Assembly: GCF_047675955.1 (NCBI RefSeq)
Contig: NC_132925.1
Span: forward strand, 78,373,622 to 78,437,621
Length of the DNA: 64,000 bases
Source: Chlorocebus sabaeus
Taxonomy: Eukaryota; Chordata; Mammalia; Primates; Cercopithecidae
Direction: 5' to 3'
This document shows positions 56,225 through 64,000 of the stretch, piece by piece. The notes beneath the pieces were generated by a model that saw nothing but the letters and a program-made list of their open reading frames with translations, did not search any database and was not told the origin of the DNA. Made by a program: the position numbers and the translations under genes. How positions within the stretch are numbered: position 1 is the stretch's first letter; the number at the start of each line of letters is the position of its first letter.

Positions 56225-56570
56225 GACTGGCCAACTATGGCCTGCAGCCAAATCTGGCCAGCTGTCTGGTTTTGTGCACCTCAGAAGCCAAGAATGGTTA
56301 TTATAGTTTTAAATAGTTGAGAAAAAAATCAGAAGAATAGTATTTCATGATGTGTGAAAATTATAAGAAATTAAAAACTTAAAATTTCAATGTCCATATG
56401 TAAAGTTTTATTGGAACACAGTCATATCCATTTATTTATGTATTAACTACAGCAGCTTTTGCATTACAATGGCAGAATTTAGTTGCAACAGAGATTATGT
56501 GGCCTGCAAAGCCCAAAACATTTTCTACCTAGACATTTATAGAAAAAGTCTGCCAACCTCTGATCTATTC
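56225..56570 (+). mobile_element. hAT-like DNA transposon (copy 2), both ends present
   Basis: Left end 'actggccaactatggcctgcagcc' and right end 'agaaaaagtctgccaacctctg' form imperfect inverted termini. The centre has 'tttattggaacacagtcatatcc' and 'gtggcctgcaaagcccaaaacattttctacc'. Copy 1 is at 45600. Confidence 0.82.
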
Positions 56571-57687
56571 TATGGTTCTTAAGCCAAGTTAAATGTAAGC
56601 ATTTAATGTTAAATTAAATGTTCAGTTGAAGGCTGGTGCCCAGGGATCTGCATATTTAAAAATAAACACCCAGTATCATTTGAAATACTTTCTGAAGTAA
56701 TTATGATCACTATTACTGTCTTACATTCTGATTACGTGTGTATTTCTTCCTCTCCTTTATCCATCTTTGAGGGCTAAGACCATGCTCAAGTATCTTTGAA
56801 TGAAAAAAAAAAAGGGTAGAATTTATGTATTAATTTATCAGACATATATATCTGAGTATTCATTGTATGTCAGGTCCTCTTCAGTGGTAGAACAGAAGAC
56901 CTACAGTCTGGGGGAAGACAAGAAAAAGGGCCAGGATAAAGCTACATGATAAGAAGTCCACATTAATTGATTAGAATAATACTTGCTATACGTAATGGTA
57001 ACTCATAAGACCCTTCAAGATTCAAAGAATAAGTTATTTTGGCTCCATGATAGCATTAGATGTATCTTACAGAATTTAAGAGTTTATACATTGGTAGTAC
57101 AAAAATAAGCTGTAATATATAGCTATCACTGGAATTTGGGGGTCAGATAACCAGGAGTTAACTGTGTTTAGATTGAAATGATGAATTAGTACAAATCCAC
57201 AGGACTCATTTGTATAACTATTGTCTGGCTACTATATATTATAAAAACCCAACCTATAGATGTCATGAGCTGTAGATGGAACCAGATAAAGAGAGCCCAT
57301 TTAACTTCAATAGGAAGGTGTCTAGAGATTAATTTTAGCACTTAGTATCGTTTTGACATGTAGAATGCTGTGTTGAATAAATCTAATGGATTTTAAAGTA
57401 TTTTTTTAGAACTTTGACTTAATTACGATTTTCTTGGAACTGTTTAAGGCTCCTACTGTCAATATGCTAAGGTAACATCTTAGAATGGGAAAATAAATTT
57501 TCAGTTGAAATGTTACTGCCATCCATTAGACATGGAAGAAGCAGCTGTTACCACACTGCCAAAGCAGGGTTATTTTTTGAAAAACACTAGTACACGCTGT
57601 AAGAGCAGAAAGTAGAAAATTACAATGCCATTTGAAAAAAAAACTACCCCAATGATTATTAAAAATAAAGACTTTTATGTAGCTGTA
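56571..57687. other. 1.1 kb largely unclassified
   Basis: Small pieces only: a MER5-like string near 56636-56675 and an L2 3'-end trace near 56840-56930 ('tctgagtattcattgtatgtcaggtcctcttcag'). No gene. Confidence 0.4.
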
Positions 57688-58230
57688 TGTATTAGTTATC
57701 TATGGCTGCATGACAAATTACCCTCAAGCTTAGCAGTTTAAAACAACAAATATTTATTATCTCATAGTTTCTGTGTGTCTGAAATCTAGGAACAGATTAG
57801 ATGGGTAATTCTGGCTTAGGATCTCTCACAAGATTATATGGCCAGGGCTATAGTCATCTCAAGGCTCAACTGGGGCTGGAGAGTCTTCTGACCTCTCTCG
57901 CATGGTTGTTGTCAGGGTCCAGTTCCTCGTGGGCCGTTAGACCGAGGCTCTCAGTTCCTCACTGGCTATTGGCCAGAGGCCTCTTTCAGTTTCCTGGCAC
58001 ATGAGCATCTTCATAGGGCAGCTGGCTTCCATCAGAACGAGCAAGTAGGAGAGCAACAGACAGCCAGGCAGAACTCCCAGTCATTTTTTAACTTAATCTC
58101 AGTGGTGACATTCCATCATTTTCCTATATTTTATTCATTAGAAGTGGGCCACTAGGTCTAGTTTGCCCTGAAGGGCACAAGAGCATGAATACTAAGAGGA
58201 AGTAAACCCCAATTTTTAGATCATATTTGA
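57688..58230 (-). mobile_element. MLT1-type LTR, antisense
   Basis: Starts TGTATTAGTTATC, then 'ggctgcatgacaaattacc', 'cagtttaaaacaacaaatatttattatctcatag', 'tcaactggggctggag', 'ctggcttccatcagaacgagc', 'tgacattccatcattttcctatattttattcattagaag'. The right boundary is approximate. Confidence 0.82.
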
Positions 58231-58284
58231 TTATAAGAGGAAAACAGACATAACAAATCCAACCATTAGAGAAGCGCCCTTCAT

Positions 58285-58400
58285 TGGTAAAATGTTTGTT
58301 GAGTGCCTACTGTGTGCCAGCCATGGAGGATATGATAGTGTTCAAAACCAGCAAGTTTTCCTGCCTTCATGTAGCATACTTTTTGTAGGAAATAAACCAT
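58285..58400 (-). mobile_element. L2 LINE 3' end, antisense
   Basis: 'gttgagtgcctactgtgtgccagcca' and 'ttttcctgccttcatgtagc' are the reversed L2 end. Confidence 0.78.
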
Positions 58401-58599
58401 TAGAAAGTATACTGTATAGTGTCTGGTACAGAAGACTCTCAAAAGATGTTAGTTTTTTTTTTTGTTTTTTTAGGGTAGATGGATATCTACCCTTTCCCAG
58501 AAACAGAGCCAAACTCCCTAGTCTGTTGCATCTCTAATCCTATTGTACACAAATATGATTTGTTTAACTGGAGCAGAAATGGCTTTTCTTTCACTTATG

Positions 58600-59200
58600 C
58601 TTGAAATAGGCGATTCATAATAGTTCGCAACACTACACACTCGTAACTGCCTTGTCACATTTGTGTTTTTAAAGTGGCCTTTGTCAGAAAAAAATATAAA
58701 TAAAAATACTAAAGAGTCCCACAGAAGTAGCTGTCCTGGTAGGTTTCCTGCAGCACCGTGCCGACCACTGTATCCTTTTGCATTACACATGCCAAGTTGA
58801 CCTAATGTCTTCCAGCTCCGAATTATTTTAATTGCTTTTTTTTCTAGATGCATCTTTTCAGTCTCTAAAGTGCTCTTTAAAAAATGGCTTCTTGAACTAC
58901 AAACAAGATTTCAAATGTGTGCCTGGTTCTGCCAGGCAATTCTGCAGTTGCTTTCTCTAATTAATATTCCATATCTCAAAAAAACTGTCTCAAGATTTTA
59001 ATTGACTTTTGTCACCCCCATCTCATTCAAGTACTGTGCCGGCCATTCTCGTACATTATTAATAAACCATGCGTACTGTGTGTGTTTTTTCCCTGCCGCC
59101 TGATGTTTAGTTCTTTCTTGAACTTTGTTTTGAATGACAATTGAAGGATAATTTATTGTGCTGGGCTTCCGACACCAGTGTGGTCAGCTATAGTTTGCTG
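58600..59200. promoter_or_regulatory. Candidate conserved noncoding element / enhancer
   Basis: No repeat is recognisable over 1.3 kb (58401-59750). Eleven CpG dinucleotides survive between 58611 and 59171, more than in neighbouring AT-rich sequence, although the region is not a CpG island. AT-rich homeodomain-type cores occur: 'attttaattgc' near 58824, 'taattaat' at 58958-58965, 'attattaataaacc' near 59055, 'ctaattag' at 59203-59210. No coding frame. This combination is typical of deeply conserved developmental enhancers, but it is an inference. Confidence 0.4.
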
Positions 59201-59750
59201 TGCTAATTAGGAAAAAACTGTCAGTCAAAGAAGTTATTCACTTTAGAGAGTAGACATGGCTTCATTTGTCTCATACATAAACTCCTTCATACAGTGTAGA
59301 GCTAACTTCCTATACTATTGAGAGAAGTACACTAACAAAGCTGAGTTATAAAATATTTTTATAGAAATATTGATTTAGTCCTCTCAGGTTTAAAAATAGG
59401 TTTCCAAAATACAGTAAAAGGATAAGAATTTTGATGAATATAGTAATTGTTTATTAAAATGGATTCTTTGAAAGCATTCTTTAAAATACTTAAGTTCTTC
59501 CATTCATCGTTCTTTGTTGTTAATTTCACAGATTCCGCCAACTGAAACTTTCTCCCAGCCCCTTTCCAATGTATCAGAAATTTCACATGGGTTGCCACCA
59601 AATGAGCATCATTGATGCAGTGTAGTGTTGCTCTGAAGCCTGTTGATCTTCTCTGTGGATCCATCTATTCATGGGACTTCTAGGCATGGAACATCTATTT
59701 GTACTAGTGTTGACCTTTTCCCCTGTTCAAATAACATTTTTATAGTGCTC
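59201..59750. other. Continuation of repeat-poor stretch
   Basis: No repeat or gene recognised; a 101-residue minus frame (59359-59664) has no domain. Confidence 0.4.
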
Positions 59751-60021
59751 TTTTTTTCACCCAAGTTGGAAGGTAGCGGTGTGAGCGTAGATCATTGCAG
59801 CCTCATCCTGCTCAAGGCTCAAGGAATCCACACGCCTCAGCGTCCCACGTGGCTGGGACCACAGGCTTGCACACCACACCCAGCTAATTTTTTTAAAAAA
59901 CAGTATTTTTTAGAGATGAAGTCTCACTATGTTTCCCAGGCAGGTCTCCTTCCTTCAGGCAATCCTCCTGCCTTGGCATCCCAAAGCGCTGAGATTACAG
60001 GTGTGAGCCACCGCACCCAGC
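59751..60021 (-). mobile_element. Alu, antisense, strongly diverged
   Basis: 'cacccaagttggaaggtagcggtg' to 'gtgagccaccgcacccagct'. Many changes point to an AluJ-class copy. Confidence 0.88.
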
Positions 60022-61064
60022 TTGTAGTGCACTATTCAAGTTTGTTTCTCCATCTAAAAGAGAAAGCATAGCCAACTTCTACTCAGATCGCCCGAGTACT
60101 GTACATGGAATCGACTGTGCAGGCAATTGCTTTCACCAGTAAGTGAAGACACATCACAAAGAATCCATCCCCATGAGGAAGAATTACCAAGGGAAACACA
60201 CCTAATACATTTAGGATTATTTTTCCCTCAATTATCAGAATACTGGAGTCTAAAGATAGTACAATTACAAGAACAAATATTTTGGGCTTCTTATCTTTCA
60301 AGCTAGGTAGTTATAGCTAGAGGAAAGCAGATGAATTTTAGGAAAGTTACTTGGGTATTTTGGAGTATGTCAGGCTGATCTTCTATTCCAGACACCCACT
60401 GGGACAGCCAATAATGTTATTTTCCTGTGGCCTCTGACCTTTTTACTGTATTTTTGCTGTTATCCCATGTTTTCTTAGGGTTTTCTGACTCCAAACCCAC
60501 AGCAACTCTGAAATAACTATTAATCCTGTGCCCATGATCTCCCTGTTTCCTCTCAGATCTTTTCCCTACCTCCCCTTGCTCTGCTTGGTGGCCAGGAGGC
60601 TGGGCCCTGCCAATGACATTTCCCTGGCTCCCTTCCCAAGTTACTTCTGACTGGTTTGGCCATTGAAAAGCACTGGAAGGCGGCTGACGGGAGAGAGAGG
60701 GGAGAAACCGGGTTTTGTTTTTCCTCTTTCTTTCTGCCTGGCGTGGGAAAAGGGGTAGGAGTCCATTATTGGCTGCTTCTCCTTCATGATTCAAGCTCTC
60801 AGTGGTACGGTTCCTCCCTATTTGGTCCAATCTCTTGTCGGGCAGCTCCAGCTTCTGGGGTCTGTTAACAACACTCACTCTTTGTCTGCCCCGATCCTAA
60901 GGTAATAGCCGCTTTCTGCTATTAAATTTTTGCTTTACCTCACTGTGCCATTTGACTTTTCAGTTCATCCAACCTTTTGTAACTAGTTCCTTGTATTAAA
61001 TTTTGTTTGTAAAACTGCCTGACGTAAAGACGTCTGCTTCCAGGAAGATGGAACAGACACACTT
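60022..61064. other. 1 kb without gene; possible old repeat
   Basis: The segment 60580-60990 ('ccctgccaatgacatttccctggctccc', 'ctgctattaaatttttgctttacctcac', 'ttttgtaactagttccttgtattaaa') resembles a common old repeat I cannot name. A 153-residue minus frame (60417-60878) overlaps it and has no domain. Confidence 0.4.
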
Positions 61065-62077
61065 TACCATATTTTTTCTGCTAAGTAGAACTAAAAGTCC
61101 TGTACATTATATTTAAAACACATAAGAAGACTCTGAAAGGTAGAGAGAAGAAGGCAGACTGGCCAGGGACGTCAGGATCCAAATGATGGTGCTGGGTCTC
61201 CAGGTTTCCTTTTTGCCTCTTATATGTGAGACTGGATGCTGGAGAAACTGGCAACCCAAAGCTGATAATGGGTGAAGATAAACAAGCCCCAACAAGAGCC
61301 TGCTCTCTCAAATCAAAGGACCTCGAAATGGGCAGCCTTGCAAGACATAAAACTTTAGAAAATAACTGCCTGACAGTAGCCAAACTCCATAGAAAAATTA
61401 GTGTCCCATTTCTACCCCTACTCCCACCGGCAAAGCCTGAGCGGGAAACCTTGGGTCCTGTCTTTGCCAGGCTGTAATGGGGATGCCAAATGACAGGGCT
61501 GCAAAATATGTAAAGCAAAAATGATAGAGCTACAAGATAAAATAGACAATTCCAGAATTAGATTGAAAATGCCAACACCCCTCTCTCAACTGATAGAATA
61601 ACTCGATAGAAAACCAGAAAGATATAGAAGAACTCTAACACCACCCACTAACAGAATCTAACAGAAGTTTCTAGAACACTATACCCAGCAACAGCAGAAT
61701 ACACATTCCTTTCAAGTGTCCACAGTACACATACTAAGACAAGCCACATCATGAATCACAAAGCAAACCTCAACAAATTTTAAAGAACTGAAACCCTATG
61801 GAAGGTGATCTTTGACCACAGTAGAATCAGACCAACATGAGAAAGATGACAGAAAAATCTCCCAACACTTTGGTAAGTAAACAACATAGTTCTAAATTAT
61901 TTTCCGGTTGAAGAGGATGTCTCAAGGGAAATTAAAAAAATACATTGAACTGAATGAAAATACAACATATCAAAATTTGTAGGTCACAGCAAAAGCAGTG
62001 CTAAGAGGAAAATTTGTAGTGCTACTGCTTACATTAGAAAAGAGATGAAGTCTCAGATCAGTAATCTAAGCTCTGAC
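61065..62077 (+). mobile_element. L1M LINE, sense, 5' part and ORF2 endonuclease region
   Basis: A 5'UTR-like start is followed directly by ORF2-type sequence from about 61556 ('gattgaaaatgccaacacccctctctcaactgatagaa', 'cagcaacagcagaatacacattcctttcaagtg', 'caagggaaattaaaaaaatacattgaactgaatgaaaat', 'gcagtgctaagaggaaaatttg'). ORF1 appears absent, by deletion or rearrangement. It breaks off at the Alu. Confidence 0.8.
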
Positions 62078-62672
62078 CAGTTGAGGTCACTCACACCTGC
62101 AATTCTAGCACTTTGGGAGGTTAAGGCAGGAGGACTGCTGGAGGCTAGGAGTTCAAGACCAGCCTGGGCAACACAGTGAGACCTTGTCTCTACAAAAATT
62201 TAAAAAAATTGCTGGCTGGGTGCAGTGGCTCATGCCTGTATTCTCAGCACTTTGGGAGGCTGAGGCAGGCAGATCATAAGGTCAAGAGATCGAGACCATC
62301 CTGGCCAACATGGTGAAACCCTGTCTCTATTAAAAATATGAAAATTAGCTGGGCATGGTGGCATGCACCTATAGTCCCAGCTATTCGGGAGGCTGAGGCA
62401 AGGGAATCACTTGAATCTGAGAGGCAGAGGTTGCAGTGAGCCGAGATCGCTCCACTGCACTCCAGCCTGGCAACAGAGCGAGACTCTGTCTTAAAAAATT
62501 TTTTTTCTAGGTGTAGTGGTGCAAGCCTGTCATGCCAGCTACTTAAGAGGATGAAGTGGGAGAATCACTTGAGTCCAGGAGGTGGAGGCTGCATTGAGCT
62601 ATGATCTCACCACTGTACTCCAGCCTGGGTAACAGCGCAAGACCCTGTCTCAAAAAAAAAAAAAGAAAAAAA
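62078..62672 (+). mobile_element. Alu (AluJ-like), sense, split by a younger Alu
   Basis: Left arm 62078-62213, right arm about 62499-62672, ending in an A-rich tail. The younger copy sits in the central A-rich linker. 'atctaagctctgac' before and 'ttctaaactcccac' after look like the decayed target duplication in the L1M. Confidence 0.92.
62214..62498 (+). mobile_element. Alu (AluS/Y-like), sense, nested in an Alu
   Basis: 'ggctgggtgcagtggctcatg' to 'gagactctgtcttaaaaaa', less diverged than its host. Same orientation as the host Alu. Confidence 0.93.
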
Positions 62673-62719
62673 AAATTCTAAACTCCCACTTTGAGAGCCT
62701 AGACGGAACAGAGCTCAGT

Positions 62720-63140
62720 GAAGTGACTGTTGATAAGGTTTAAGGCAGTGTTAAGAGAAGGCAGCAAAGGATGGCAAAGCATCCAAGTTTAGCAGCAATA
62801 GAAAGTGCTAGTGCTCTTCAGGCCTGAAGGCACAAGAAGCAGGAGTTTTTGCTGAAAACTGGTGTGAACTGTAGCTCTAGGATAAGAGAGTCTGGCAGGA
62901 GCTTGGTATGTGTTAGAGAAATGTAGTCACTGCCAATTTGGAAGGAGGGAGCCAGGGATTGAATAAACACAGTGACTTCTCTCTCTTTGTGCCCTCTGAT
63001 ATCCTACAGTGCTGCCCATTGACTGAATGCATTAGGAAGCCAGAGGGCAGGGAAGACTTGCTGATCCAGAGAGGTCTCCCAGAGCATAGAATAGGATGGA
63101 GAGGGGTAGAGGGTAGGTTTGGAGAGACAAATGGAGAATA
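62720..63140 (+). mobile_element. Old interspersed repeat of unnamed family, copy 2
   Basis: Shares block order with 8685-9065: 'gtttaaggcagtgttaagag', 'ggatggcaaagcatcc', 'ccctctgatatcctacagtgctgcc', 'gccagagggcaggg', 'gaggtctcccagagcata'. Same orientation as copy 1. Confidence 0.55.
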
Positions 63141-63404
63141 TTCAGCACAGTTTCTTTCGAGTTTAGCAAATAACTTCAATTGTAAGCCAAATATTTTCTA
63201 GAAAATTCTCTGGACTACTTTAATAAATTTGAGAGCTATTTGTAATGATCAAATTTGTAGGAATTTGAATAGAATGTTATATTTTAAAGAGAGAGATATT
63301 TGAAAATAATTTCTTCATTTGTTTTAATACCTGCTCTACCCCCATCCCCCCCACCATACTATATGTAATCAACAGTTTATAAAAGAAATATTGCTAAGCA
63401 ATGA
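63141..63404. other. Unclassified short stretch
   Basis: No gene or repeat recognised; C-rich patch 'ctacccccatcccccccacc' near 63337. Confidence 0.4.
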
Positions 63405-63630
63405 TAGATATCAGCTTGCGGTTAGAAGTGTCGTGAGCAGTCTAATGTTTGACTCTTGGCTTTGCCCTTTTCTTGTTGGGTGATCTTGGGCAAATTACTT
63501 ACTCTGAGCTTCTGTTTAGTCATCTGCAAAACAGATGTGATAATATCCACTTCCTACAATGGTTGTATAGTTAAGAGAATTAAATGAAAGATGCATGTGA
63601 AGGCACCTGGTAGGCACTCAATACATTCTG
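63405..63630 (+). mobile_element. MIR SINE, sense, near full length
   Basis: 'gtgatcttgggcaaattacttactctgagcttctg', 'tcatctgcaaaacagatgtgataatatcc', 'aaggcacctggtaggcactcaa' in MIR order. Confidence 0.94.
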
Positions 63631-64000
63631 ATTGAATTTGAATCACAAATTCCAAATTAGTGACTTCAAAATTCATGAAGTGAGGCCACAAGTTAGAATG
63701 AAGAGTGAATTTTTAAAATAAGAAAATCTGCATTTTGACTGTTAATGTCATCTATCACTCAATCAACAATTATGATAATATGATCAGCAAATGTTCTCTA
63801 TTGATGGATTTTCACCATGTTTTGATTACAAATGTGAAATTTTGCTAGGATTCAACTTGTATTAGGAATGCAATTTCTTAATTATCTGATAACTTGCAAA
63901 AAATCCCCCAAACAAAAGAAAACAAAAGCAAGCCCTTTGTTATAGGATGTTGGTTACATCAAGACTTTGTACTTCACTCATTTAGTCAAAAGTGAGCATT
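63631..64000. other. Unclassified end of window
   Basis: AT-rich, no gene or repeat recognised. Confidence 0.4.

Noticed and set aside
59643..60071. 142-residue plus-strand frame
   Set aside because: Most of it is a translated antisense Alu.
60417..60878. 153-residue minus-strand frame
   Set aside because: No recognisable domain, overlaps old-repeat-like sequence, and has no splice or promoter context.

Overview
This window is nuclear DNA of a primate, most probably human. It is AT-rich and CpG-poor. It is packed with Alu SINEs (about 26 whole, partial or nested copies), primate L1 (L1PA-like), older L1M/HAL1-like LINEs, L2 and MIR, MaLR-type solitary LTRs and hAT-type DNA transposon fossils. 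Alu of AluS/AluJ character together with an L1PA copy places it in an anthropoid. I see no protein-coding gene, no convincing exon, no RNA gene and no CpG island. The long open frames are all explained by repeats: L1 ORF remnants, Alu translations, or a Lys/Glu frame made by a pyrimidine microsatellite. The window is intergenic or deep intronic.

Layout. 0-8 kb: L1 fragments, an Alu inside an L1M, a (CA)24 tract, a tandem-duplicated L2 piece, MIR and L2. 8-19 kb: a cluster of MaLR LTRs, five of them with readable 5-bp target-site duplications (a sixth, at 25.9 kb, has a diverged one), a MER20-like hAT element, an L2 copy split by an Alu, and two Alus in one target site, the first carrying a 431-bp pyrimidine tail. 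19-24.5 kb: a quiet stretch, then a 2.4-kb hAT-like transposon split by an L1 3' end and an Alu. 24.5-28 kb: an antisense L1M carrying Alus and an LTR that itself holds an Alu. 28-34 kb: an L1PA 3' end, Alus, a MIR, and a low-repeat stretch with a perfect CTCF consensus match and a hairpin. 34-38 kb: sense L1M/HAL1-like units with two Alus. 38-42 kb: small rearrangements, including an inverted copy of part of a MIR and a 108-bp AT-rich palindrome with perfect 49-bp arms. 42-46.7 kb: Alus, MIR and hAT pieces. 46.7-52.6 kb: a nearly full-length but dead L1PA on the minus strand with 5'UTR, ORF1 and ORF2, a ~295-bp 3' deletion and a 23-bp Alu stub. 52.6-55 kb: an antisense L1M interrupted by a 510-bp LTR-like element. 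55-60 kb: the most repeat-poor part, with two candidate conserved noncoding elements (about 55.5-56.0 and 58.6-59.2 kb). 60-64 kb: L1M, an Alu inside an Alu, an unnamed old repeat and a MIR.

Nothing here works together as a gene system. The points of interest are structural (palindrome, templated inversion, expanded Alu tail, nested insertions) and possibly regulatory (CTCF site, homeodomain-type motif clusters, L1 antisense promoter region). Repeat family names are assigned from remembered consensus features, not from a database search.
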